The position numbers and the translations under genes were made by a program. The notes beneath the pieces were generated by a model that was given only the letters and a program-made list of their open reading frames with translations, made no database searches and was not told the DNA's origin. This document shows positions 24,695-30,442 of a DNA stretch of 64,000 nt, piece by piece (within the stretch, counting starts at the first letter, position 1; the number at the start of each line of letters is the position of its first letter). Location: IMG/VR virus record IMGVR_UViG_3300042691_035162, positions 1 to 64,000 of that record. One strand, given 5' to 3'. The DNA is from a virus.

Positions 24695-25498
24695 ATGGCA
24701 CTCGATTACCACGCAATTCTCATGAATTTGCAGGGCACTCAAGCCCCCAACTCCTTCACTGATGCACAGGTCGTCGATTACCTGACCAATGTCATCCCTG
24801 GTGCCTCCGATCGAGATATCGCTGCGCACATGACCCGGCTAAACGTTGGCGTGGACCAAGTAGCCCGGGCGACAAAGTTACCTGTGGCAGATGTTCAAAA
24901 AAGGTTTGTCGCAGCTACTGCTCCCCTGCCTACGGAAAAGTTCAAAGACACTGACATCACGCAATACATTAAAGATCGCGGAGGCTCACTTACTGAGCCA
25001 CAGCTAATGGCAGAGATGATCAGCACGGGTGTTTCCCCCGAGCAATACGCACGGGCAACCAACACCCCCTTGGCCCAAGTTCAAACGCGCTATGGGGCCG
25101 TAGTAAATCCCCTGATGTCCTCCCTTCCCATCCCTGGTGGGGCGAGCACTCCTGCTACCACCCCAACCACAACACCGGGAACCACCACAACCCCAACGCG
25201 CACCGCCACGGCACCGATCCCACCGGGGCTCACCCCCGGCAACGTGGACACGACGACAATCGTCGCTACCCCGCCGATCACCACAGGGGTTGTGCCGCAG
25301 ATGCCTACACAGTACATCACCCCGACTGGGGCGCTGGGCAATGCCCCCGCAGGCGTGTCGCAGCTTGCCGTGCCGATGTTAAACATGCGCAACGTCATCA
25401 ACCAGGACGTGGTGCCCAACATCGTAGCGGCGCCAAAAACCACCCCGCAACTGAGCTACACCCCCATCACACAACTGGGCGTACCGCGAATCTTCTGA
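24695..25498 (+). CDS. Repeat-domain protein related to the lysozyme-type virion protein
   Basis: The start MALDYHAILMNLQGT at 24695 is chosen; the frame is open further upstream, but that part covers the leader stem. The 267-residue product has two copies of a 50-55-residue unit. One contains FTDAQVVDYL and VDQVARATKLPVADVQKRF, the other FKDTDITQYI and PEQYARATNTPLAQVQTRY. The same unit occurs once in the large virion protein at 14768 (SQEQVSRVTGVTMPEVQRRY). A Pro/Thr-rich linker and a C-terminal TPITQLGVPRIF follow. It is probably a virion-associated protein; it is odd that it stands alone on the plus strand. Confidence 0.7.
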   Translation: MALDYHAILMNLQGTQAPNSFTDAQVVDYLTNVIPGASDRDIAAHMTRLNVGVDQVARATKLPVADVQKRFVAATAPLPTEKFKDTDITQYIKDRGGSLTEPQLMAEMISTGVSPEQYARATNTPLAQVQTRYGAVVNPLMSSLPIPGGASTPATTPTTTPGTTTTPTRTATAPIPPGLTPGNVDTTTIVATPPITTGVVPQMPTQYITPTGALGNAPAGVSQLAVPMLNMRNVINQDVVPNIVAAPKTTPQLSYTPITQLGVPRIF

Positions 25499-25508
25499 TT
25501 TGCCCAAT

Positions 25509-25527
25509 TTGCCCAAAATTTGGGCAA
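25509..25527 (+). terminator. Hairpin after the 24695 gene
   Basis: TTGCCCAAA-A-TTTGGGCAA forms a stem starting 10 bases after the stop codon. A partial direct repeat (TTTGCCCAA) precedes it. No T run follows, so it is a weak terminator or an mRNA 3'-end stabiliser. Confidence 0.45.
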
Positions 25528-25532
25528 GCATG

Positions 25533-25624
25533 CTCGTAAACCCCTAGCGGTTCGAGTCCCGATTATTCTGGACTCTTAACATTTGGACGGCACAATGATC
25601 CCTGGTTCGAGTCCCGGGGAGGGG
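25533..25624 (+). other. Two tandem tRNA 3'-half-like fragments
   Basis: The 13-base T-arm sequence GGTTCGAGTCCCG occurs twice (from 25549 and from 25604). Each copy is preceded by an anticodon-loop-like heptamer, CTCGTAA (25533-25539) and CTCTTAA (25573-25579). The second is followed by GGAGGGG in the place of an acceptor strand. D arms and paired anticodon stems are missing, so these are not functional tRNAs. They look like decayed tRNA genes or capture scars, next to an HNH endonuclease gene. Confidence 0.45.
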
Positions 25625-25628
25625 AGAA

Positions 25629-26054
25629 GTGCCATTCAAAGACCCAGAACAAAAGCGGGCGTATGAACGCGTCTACCGCAAGACGCACTATGAGAAGAAC
25701 AAGGCGTCCGTACAGGCCCGCGTGGCCCGTAATAAAAAGCTTGCCCGCGAGAAGTGGGTGGAGTTCAAAGCCAGCCAGGTTTGCCACAATTGTGGTATGA
25801 CCCACCCGGCCATCATAGACTTCCACCACGTCGTGCGGGACGGGACACAGCAGTCCGTTAACCGCATGGCGGCGGATAATCGCTGGAAGGCCATCTACGA
25901 GGAGGTCAAAAAGTGCATCCCCCTGTGCTCCAACTGCCATCGGATACTACACTGGGACGAGAGCCGCAAAAAGATGATCACCAAGGACATGACCAACCGT
26001 ACGATGAACCGCACTAAGGAGAGTACGAATGACGACGATAGCGGCCCGATTTAG
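25629..26054 (+). CDS. HNH endonuclease
   Basis: The start is GTG at 25629 with GGGGAG a few bases upstream. The 141-residue product has a basic helical N-terminus (DPEQKRAYERVYRKTHYEKN) and an HNH domain. In this, VCHNCGMTHPAIIDFHHV carries the first CxxC and the catalytic His pair, and CIPLCSNCHRILHW the second CxxC and the last His. The four cysteines hold a structural zinc. It could be a free-standing homing endonuclease or assist packaging; a homing role fits its position beside tRNA-like scraps. It overlaps the next gene by 26 bases. Confidence 0.85.
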   Translation: MPFKDPEQKRAYERVYRKTHYEKNKASVQARVARNKKLAREKWVEFKASQVCHNCGMTHPAIIDFHHVVRDGTQQSVNRMAADNRWKAIYEEVKKCIPLCSNCHRILHWDESRKKMITKDMTNRTMNRTKESTNDDDSGPI

Positions 26055-26490
26055 CACCCTGGAGATAGCGGCAGATAGCCAGGTCTCGGGCGACGACGTG
26101 AAGTACTACATCGAGAAGCTGCGTCGGGGCAAGGACTGCATCTTCGGTGGGGCCGGGGACCTTGATAAGTTGCTCAAGTTCTATGACTCAGTAGAAAAGA
26201 ACGGGGACTTTGATGACCCCATCGAGGTGGACGTGCTCGAGCTTCGGGCTGACGGGATCTACGTCTACGAATCCACCATCCACCCGGTCAAGGTCCGGGG
26301 AGACTTCTTCTCGATAGGCACTGGCTCAGCCTATGCGCTAGCTGCGATGTACCTGGGGAAAAGCCCCAAGGAGGCCATCGAAATAGCCTCCCTGTTCGAT
26401 CCGGTGACCGGCGGGCCTATTGACGTGCTAAAGCTTGAACCGGGGTCCGTGGTGCGTAAGAAACGCACCACGAAGAAAGCTGCTACTTAA
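26029..26490 (+). CDS. HslV / proteasome beta-like Ntn peptidase
   Basis: The start follows AAGGAGAGTACGA. The 153-residue product begins MTTIAARFSTLEIAADSQVS. After removal of Met the N-terminal residue is Thr, as in HslV (TTIV...GDGQ). The Asp of AADSQ and the Lys of YIEKLRR match HslV Asp17 and Lys33 (NVKKVRR). CIFGGAGDLDKLLKFYDSVE matches the HslV AGFAGGTADAFTLFE segment, and FFSIGTGSAYALAAMYLGKS the GSGGPYAQAAARAL segment. All catalytic residues thus appear present. No HslU-like ATPase is in the window. It may use the host ATPase or act alone on phage or host proteins. Confidence 0.82.
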   Translation: MTTIAARFSTLEIAADSQVSGDDVKYYIEKLRRGKDCIFGGAGDLDKLLKFYDSVEKNGDFDDPIEVDVLELRADGIYVYESTIHPVKVRGDFFSIGTGSAYALAAMYLGKSPKEAIEIASLFDPVTGGPIDVLKLEPGSVVRKKRTTKKAAT

Positions 26491-26875
26491 GGAAATGCAT
26501 CCGGTGGATCTTGTACAACTCTAAGCTTAGATCACTGGACTTCTCGTAGGCTTCTTTCACAAACCGCTCTGCGATACAGATTAAAGCCGAAGCACGATTT
26601 GAATTTAAATCCTCCAGGTCATACATCGCGGAATCCATAAGCTGAACAACCTCGTGCAGCTTATCGCAGACTTTGTCGTGATCCTCGAGGATGGCAAAAA
26701 ACTCCCGAGGAGGGTCTTTCTTATCCTCCGCCGCGATTTGGTTTCGAATAGTAGCGGCCCTATCCACCAGCCAGGTATCAAGCTTTTTGGCAATAGCATT
26801 AGAGCCTTTTTTGGAGCCTTTTTTAGAGCTTTTTACGGAGCCTTTTTTGGCTCCTTTTACGGGTTTTTTAGTCAT
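26483..26875 (-). CDS. Basic-tailed helical protein, unknown function
   Basis: The 130-residue product has a Lys/Ser/Gly tail of about 27 residues (KKGSVKSSKKGSKKGS) like a histone tail, followed by a helical acidic domain (FFAILEDHDKVCDKLHEVVQ). It ends 8 bases inside the convergent peptidase gene and is coupled to the Cas7-like gene by ATGA. The tail suggests binding to DNA or RNA. No family is recognised. Confidence 0.6.
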   Translation of the reverse strand: MTKKPVKGAKKGSVKSSKKGSKKGSNAIAKKLDTWLVDRAATIRNQIAAEDKKDPPREFFAILEDHDKVCDKLHEVVQLMDSAMYDLEDLNSNRASALICIAERFVKEAYEKSSDLSLELYKIHRMHFLK

Positions 26876-27486
26876 GACAATACCTCAAAGTTAGTGATGT
26901 TGTACCGCCCGTACGTTGGCCTAAAGTCCCCGGTGCCAACCAGCCGGCCTGCCATGTTGACTACCTCCTGAAATAGAATCGGATTGATGTATTCCGGGGT
27001 GAGAATCTGGAATACAACATTCGCCTTCCATCCAGCATACATAGCGGGCCGCGTACGATTGACTCCGTTTCTCTGGACCATAACGCGACGGGTATCGAGA
27101 TAGTCCCAGTCTTTCACGCCAAGAGATGCAAGCGGCGTGAGGGAAACAACACCAGCTTTAAACAGATCCATTGCAGATTTGCGCGTGGACCGTGGGTCTT
27201 GCTTAAATTTTGCTGCCTGAATAATCGACTGCCGCAGGTACTCCCCGGGTAGGCACAGGAACCCTTTCTTGTCGCGCCAGACGTACGATTCAACGTCATC
27301 GGTTTTCTTCACGGCAGAGTTCTTTGCCGCGTTCGTCTTGGCCTCCACAGATTCGCAATTCCACTTGTGAAAGAGCAAATCTGCTGCCCCGGAAACGGTC
27401 ACAGAAACCGTGTACGGAAAGCTATGTTCAATGGCTGTTTTACCGCCATTGCTGGGTTCACTAACTACTTTTAAATTCGACTTCAT
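26872..27486 (-). CDS. Cas7/RAMP-like phage protein (tentative)
   Basis: The start MKSNLKVVSEPSNGG at 27486 follows AAAGGAGAAGGTA; the frame stays open upstream only because it runs through a repeat array. The 204-residue product has KKGFLCLPGEYLRQSIIQAA, then RVMVQRNGVNRTRPAMYAGW and at the end MAGRLVGTGDFRPTYGRYNI. An early IPGxxLRxxL-type helix, a basic central strand and a late Gly-rich GDxRPxxGR(Y/F) motif recall the ferredoxin-like RAMP fold of Cas7 proteins. I know this family from many phages as hypothetical. RNA or ssDNA binding is inference; no other CRISPR gene is present. Confidence 0.6.
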   Translation of the reverse strand: MKSNLKVVSEPSNGGKTAIEHSFPYTVSVTVSGAADLLFHKWNCESVEAKTNAAKNSAVKKTDDVESYVWRDKKGFLCLPGEYLRQSIIQAAKFKQDPRSTRKSAMDLFKAGVVSLTPLASLGVKDWDYLDTRRVMVQRNGVNRTRPAMYAGWKANVVFQILTPEYINPILFQEVVNMAGRLVGTGDFRPTYGRYNITNFEVLS

Positions 27487-27510
27487 TACCTTCTCCTTTA
27501 TGAAAAAACC

Positions 27511-27640
27511 ATGCCATGTCTTGCCTAGCCATACCAACCCTCGCCATACCCTACCGCACCAAACCTGTACTTGCCTGGCCTCACCTCGCCATGCCATACC
27601 TCGCCTCGCCATGCCTGGCCTCGCCAAGCCACCCCATACC
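27511..27640 (-). repeat. 26-unit GGNNN pentanucleotide array
   Basis: On the plus strand the sequence is a run of 26 units of the form NNNCC (for example TCGCC ATGCC TGGCC), 24 of which end exactly in CC. The minus strand and the transcript of the gene at 27486 therefore read GGNNN over 130 bases. The commonest units are GGCGA, GGCAT and GGTAT. GG tracts separated by 3 bases are the minimal two-quartet G-quadruplex pattern. The array lies directly upstream of the Cas7-like gene, so it is in its leader. Confidence 0.85.
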
Positions 27641-27648
27641 GCGTTAAA

Positions 27649-27807
27649 TCATTTATGTCCCAGGGCAATCATCGTCAACCCGATATTGCCAACGAGGTAA
27701 CCAAAATACGTGACCGCCATCCACGGCTGGTCGTGTCTAAAAAACAATACCGCAATTGCCGCGTATTGCACGGCGATGAAAGCTATCAACCAGGCGGGAA
27801 GAGTCAT
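27649..27807 (-). CDS. Small membrane protein, two helices
   Basis: The 52-residue product has two hydrophobic segments (LPAWLIAFIAVQYAAIAVLF and VTYFGYLVGNIGLTMIALG) with a short charged turn RHDQP. Its ATG overlaps the upstream stop as ATGA, so it belongs to the operon. The two-helix hairpin resembles small holins or superinfection-exclusion peptides, but no family is recognised. Confidence 0.65.
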   Translation of the reverse strand: MTLPAWLIAFIAVQYAAIAVLFFRHDQPWMAVTYFGYLVGNIGLTMIALGHK

Positions 27808-28034
27808 TGGGCCGTGGTCGATGAGCTAAGAATTTTGAGCAGATTCAAAGAACCTGTGGACATGCACTCACCAAAGGTGATGTCGTCCAAATGATCAAAG
27901 TCATCCTCCGACAAAGGAGAGCCAATAAATGCGATTGTCTTGCCATTTGTAAGACGCACGTAAAGCACCTGCACAGGCTCATCAGGATCGCGGTTAAGCA
28001 GATTGGAGATTGCCAGAGAATCGGCATAGCTCAT
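27804..28034 (-). CDS. Small acidic protein, unknown function
   Basis: The 76-residue product has VQVLYVRLTNGKTIAFIGSP and LSEDDFDHLDDITFGECM. It is soluble and acidic. It is coupled to both neighbours by ATGA overlaps. No family is recognised; small acidic early proteins often inhibit host enzymes, but this is only a general expectation. Confidence 0.6.
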   Translation of the reverse strand: MSYADSLAISNLLNRDPDEPVQVLYVRLTNGKTIAFIGSPLSEDDFDHLDDITFGECMSTGSLNLLKILSSSTTAQ

Positions 28035-28234
28035 TTTGCTCTGTCCTGCGTTTGCTTGATGATGTCCGCGATTGTCTTGAGCTGGGGCTGCGGGGGCAGT
28101 TTAAAGTCCGTGTGGCCTTCCATCTCATCAATATGATCGATTAAAAGTTTCATGGCGCAACGCCACCCATCCAATTGAACATCAATGCCGCTCGTCCATG
28201 ACCGGGCTAAGTGCTTGGCTTCGTCTAAGTTCAT
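28031..28234 (-). CDS. Small protein, unknown function
   Basis: The 67-residue product (starts MNLDEAKHLARSWTSGID) is helical and soluble. AAGGAG lies 8 bases before the ATG, inside the gene upstream, and the stop overlaps the next start as ATGA. No family is recognised. Confidence 0.6.
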   Translation of the reverse strand: MNLDEAKHLARSWTSGIDVQLDGWRCAMKLLIDHIDEMEGHTDFKLPPQPQLKTIADIIKQTQDRAK

Positions 28235-28355
28235 CTTCCAGCTCCTTATTACGCCTAAAAAGCACTTGGCAGGCGTAGGTTAACTGCTGTATATCTTGCC
28301 TTTGTCGCTCGATATAAGCAAGTGCCCTGGGGAGGGTATCGATTTCGCTAGTCAC
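28182..28355 (-). CDS. Small coiled-coil protein, GTG start
   Basis: The GTG at 28355 overlaps the stop of the gene upstream as GTGA, preceded by GGGAAGAA. The 57-residue product is one helix (IERQRQDIQQLTYACQVLF, then RRNKELEDELRRSQ). It overlaps the next gene by 53 bases in another frame. The exact coupling supports a real gene despite the GTG start. Confidence 0.55.
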   Translation of the reverse strand: MTSEIDTLPRALAYIERQRQDIQQLTYACQVLFRRNKELEDELRRSQALSPVMDERH

Positions 28356-28600
28356 GTGTTCTTCCCTTTCTGATGTATGTGTAACTCTTGAAGGTGATCA
28401 GAAACCTCCAGACCAAGCTGTCCAAAGTTTGACGCCGTAAAAACGGCCTGTAGATCCTTGATTGCCTGGTTATAACAAAGGCGCCCATACTCAAGTGCCA
28501 GGCTTTCCGGCATTTGGTACTTCGCTCCCGTTTGTTTTAGGCCCGAGGTCATCGCTGCCACTAGATACTCTGTTAGCATCCTCTCGTTGTTTGGGTTCAT
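28352..28600 (-). CDS. Small helical protein, unknown function
   Basis: The start MNPNNERMLTEYLVAAM at 28600 follows GGAGAAGGAAAAA and is preferred to an ATG 19 codons earlier. The 82-residue product is helical (SLALEYGRLCYNQAIKDLQA) with a His-rich end. It shares 110 bases with the upstream gene in another frame. No family is recognised. Confidence 0.6.
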   Translation of the reverse strand: MNPNNERMLTEYLVAAMTSGLKQTGAKYQMPESLALEYGRLCYNQAIKDLQAVFTASNFGQLGLEVSDHLQELHIHQKGKNT

Positions 28601-28691
28601 TTTTTCCTTCTCCAAATATTCGATCAAAGTTGTCCCAAAACGTTTGGTCTGGGACATTCATGGGACGTCTAGTAGATCCTTTTCCGCTCAT
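28491..28691 (-). CDS. MSGKGS-type small conserved phage protein
   Basis: The product starts MSGKGSTRRPMNVPDQTFWD and continues NFDRIFGEGK. This is the well-conserved core of a very small phage protein (MSGKGsxxRP...WDxIFGK) found in many tailed phages, function unknown. In most phages it ends after about 40 residues. Here it continues to 66 residues over the start of the next gene, probably because its stop was lost. Its start overlaps the micro-peptide stop as ATGA. Confidence 0.7.
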   Translation of the reverse strand: MSGKGSTRRPMNVPDQTFWDNFDRIFGEGKNEPKQREDANRVSSGSDDLGPKTNGSEVPNAGKPGT

Positions 28692-28744
28692 ATCAGTAAC
28701 CCCAAAATGATTCCGGCAATTAGTATCGGCCACATGTTCTTCAT
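28688..28744 (-). CDS. 18-residue membrane micro-peptide
   Basis: The reading frame MKNMWPILIAGIILGLLI starts at an ATG that overlaps the upstream stop (ATGA) and stops in an ATGA overlap with the MSGKGS gene. AAGGA lies before the second ATG at normal distance. Overlap at both ends with accepted genes and the purely hydrophobic product support a real micro-gene. Alternatively it only bridges translation between neighbours. Confidence 0.45.
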   Translation of the reverse strand: MKNMWPILIAGIILGLLI

Positions 28745-28944
28745 TCCTTCACCTGATAAAACCTTACAACACCAGTCTTATGCATATCAGCTAGCCCTTG
28801 AGTAACAAAGAAATCAAGTGCTCGCCTGGCGTGGGTTTCGCTGATCAGCAGCGTCTTCATTGCCTGCTTAATAGTCACTGGTGTTTTGCGCTCTAAGAGG
28901 TAATGCCAAATCTTCTCGTCTTTAGGATCAATGCTTACGGCCAT
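28741..28944 (-). CDS. Small winged-helix DNA-binding protein
   Basis: The 67-residue product has KIWHYLLERKTPVTIKQAMK, TLLISETHARRALDFFVTQG and a wing-like GVVRFYQV. This helix-helix-helix-wing order is that of small winged-helix regulators (FaeA/MarR-like half). It probably binds DNA as a dimer and regulates early genes of phage or host. It overlaps the upstream gene by 17 bases. Confidence 0.7.
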   Translation of the reverse strand: MAVSIDPKDEKIWHYLLERKTPVTIKQAMKTLLISETHARRALDFFVTQGLADMHKTGVVRFYQVKE

Positions 28945-29149
28945 TGTCTTTCTCCCAAAACTTTTTGTTTTGCTGCCCTACCCACAAGCCGGCGCAAACC
29001 ATCTCTAGTTCTTCAGATGGCGGGTTAGTTTTCAATGCTTCTTTTCTTCCAGCTTCGTATCCCATTTGCCAATGGTCCTTGGTCGATGGTCGAGTAATCG
29101 CCATGAAGGTAAGAATGCCAATGAGTAAACCCCCTATTATGTAGTTCAC
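28928..29149 (-). CDS. Small membrane-anchored protein
   Basis: The 73-residue product has one N-terminal membrane segment (YIIGGLLIGILTFMAI) and a soluble C-terminal part (GYEAGRKEALKTNPPSEELE). It overlaps both neighbours. It lies in a run of membrane or periplasmic genes between 28928 and 29684. No family is recognised. Confidence 0.6.
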   Translation of the reverse strand: MNYIIGGLLIGILTFMAITRPSTKDHWQMGYEAGRKEALKTNPPSEELEMVCAGLWVGQQNKKFWEKDNGRKH

Positions 29150-29484
29150 GTAGATCTCCCCGGTGTCTTACTGGTTGGGCATGGCCAAGTTTTTATCAAG
29201 GCATCCAGCACAACACGGTCGCCAGTTTTGTTTCTTTGAGCAGGATTACGTTCCAGGTACAGTCGAACGATGTCGTTAATTTGCCCAGCAGTGATGCCGC
29301 GTTCTGTGGGCGGACAAAAGGCAAGTGTGACACCAGTGTCGTATACCCCCATCACATAACCAAGAGCTTGCATCTTGCTCATCAGTTCATTGCTGGTCAG
29401 GCCGCTATACAGATCGTTGCCAGTCCAAAATTCTGCGCGGGCTAGGGCGGGTAGGCATAACAGGACGAACAGTATTTTTCTCAT
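29146..29484 (-). CDS. Rap1a/Tai-like periplasmic protein
   Basis: The start MRKILFVLLCLPALARA at 29484 gives a normal signal peptide, with cleavage likely after ARA. The 112-residue product then has EFWTGNDLYSGLTSNELMSK, LGYVMGVYDTGVTLAFCPP and GITAGQINDIVRLYLERNP, with a final pair at WPCP. GNDL...ALGYVMGV...CPP...T.GQ...V..YL..NP...C is the Rap1a/Tai pattern, known from immunity proteins against type VI amidase effectors. Its cysteines could form a disulfide. In a phage it may protect the wall or block competitors; that is inference. Confidence 0.78.
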   Translation of the reverse strand: MRKILFVLLCLPALARAEFWTGNDLYSGLTSNELMSKMQALGYVMGVYDTGVTLAFCPPTERGITAGQINDIVRLYLERNPAQRNKTGDRVVLDALIKTWPCPTSKTPGRST

Positions 29485-29684
29485 ATTTTTCTCTGGCAAC
29501 TAAAGGCTTGTGAATCGACGCGGAAAGAGCCTGCGTACTTGCAGTCGTTGAGGATGTCGCTGGTAGCAAAGAGCACGCCAATGAGAATCCCAAGCAATAG
29601 AGCAAACAAGGGCCAAAAAGACTTTGACCAGATGCCCGAGAAATATGCTTTAACTCGTTTAGTTTCTGCTTCATTTAAGAACAT
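29481..29684 (-). CDS. Small single-pass membrane protein
   Basis: The 67-residue product has a basic N-terminal part, one membrane segment (PLFALLLGILIGVLFATS) and a C-terminal part with two cysteines. AAAGGAGAAAGGA precedes the start. It overlaps the Rap1a-like start by ATGA. With one membrane segment and a periplasmic Cys-containing tail it may cooperate with the Rap1a-like protein. Confidence 0.6.
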   Translation of the reverse strand: MFLNEAETKRVKAYFSGIWSKSFWPLFALLLGILIGVLFATSDILNDCKYAGSFRVDSQAFSCQRKI

Positions 29685-29711
29685 TCCTTTCTCCTTTATG
29701 AGGTACTACGT

Positions 29712-29927
29712 TTAGAAGGGTAAATCATCCCCTGCTTGCCTGTCAACAAACTTTCTGCACCATATTCCTATGAGCATTGCATCAACAGCTATTTTGCGCG
29801 AAGTGTTTCGCGCCGCAGCATATTTCTCTTCCCGCATTTCTTTTTGCAATTGTTTGTGCAACTGCTGAATGCGGATCATGGCCTCAGAATAATCCTGGTC
29901 CAAGATGCTTGATTCGTTCGTAGTCAT
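29712..29927 (-). CDS. Small helical protein with an SSB-like C-terminal tip
   Basis: The 71-residue product is a helix (MIRIQQLHKQLQKEMREEKY) and a second helical part, ending in QAGDDLPF. The last residues resemble the acidic DDDIPF tip by which SSB recruits partner enzymes. It is coupled to the upstream gene by ATGA. A role in replication or in titrating SSB partners is inference. Confidence 0.55.
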   Translation of the reverse strand: MTTNESSILDQDYSEAMIRIQQLHKQLQKEMREEKYAAARNTSRKIAVDAMLIGIWCRKFVDRQAGDDLPF

Positions 29928-30298
29928 TTCTTCTCCTTTCCTTTTCGGCTTGAATTTTTTGTTTTAACTTTGAAGTTCGGGACGTGCATGTAGACGGGGT
30001 TTTCTTCCCCAATATGGACTCCCAAAAGTTGTCGGTCAAAGTATTCGATCGCTTGCTCACGAGTCATCCCCTGCTTTTCCATTTTGGTAAGCATTTTTTC
30101 AACATCCATGACGGCCACCGGCGGCCCACCGTGTCTTTCTCCAACCCCCACAATGCAATCCTCAAACCCAGACGGATAAACGACGACTTCAAAGGTCTCA
30201 TCTATCCACTCAAGAATTCGTTGGGTTTCGGAGGAACGGGTTCTTGGACCGTGGTCCGGGTTCCGTGGTTTTGGTTTCTTCGTAGGTGTCTCTTGCAA
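29924..30298 (-). CDS. Conserved phage protein, TTG start, unknown function
   Basis: No ATG is available at the conserved N-terminus; TTG at 30298 with GGGAG 9 bases upstream is the best start. The 124-residue product has RILEWIDETFEVVVYPSGFE and MEKQGMTREQAIEYFDRQLL. The latter resembles a segment seen in other phage hypothetical proteins. It ends in a Lys-rich tail. It overlaps the RHH gene by 89 bases. Confidence 0.6.
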   Translation of the reverse strand: MQETPTKKPKPRNPDHGPRTRSSETQRILEWIDETFEVVVYPSGFEDCIVGVGERHGGPPVAVMDVEKMLTKMEKQGMTREQAIEYFDRQLLGVHIGEENPVYMHVPNFKVKTKNSSRKGKEKK

Positions 30299-30437
30299 AA
30301 TGCCACTCCCATTCTTTGAAGACTAGGTCACTGAGAATTGATGCAATTGGCCTGCGGTCACGGGCAGCAATGTCCTTGAGCAACTCGTAGGTGTCTACGC
30401 GAAGCATCACGGATTTCCATTTGGTTGAGTCGGTCAT
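30210..30437 (-). CDS. Ribbon-helix-helix regulator
   Basis: The start MTDSTKWKSVMLRVDT at 30437 follows ACAGGAGAGCAC. The 75-residue product has KWKSVMLRVDTYELLKDIAA followed by RDRRPIASILSDLVFKEWEW, a beta strand and two helices typical of Arc/CopG-type RHH proteins. The remaining C-terminus is disordered and shared with the next gene. A palindrome that covers its own ribosome site suggests that it represses itself. Confidence 0.72.
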   Translation of the reverse strand: MTDSTKWKSVMLRVDTYELLKDIAARDRRPIASILSDLVFKEWEWHFARDTYEETKTTEPGPRSKNPFLRNPTNS

Positions 30438-30442
30438 GTGCT

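Noticed and set aside
27487-27627. N-terminal extension of the Cas7-like protein
   Set aside because: The extra residues are a translation of the pentamer array; the ATG at 27486 has a strong ribosome site.
27511-27640. CRISPR array
   Set aside because: Units are five bases long with no spacers; no cas operon is present despite a Cas7-like neighbour.
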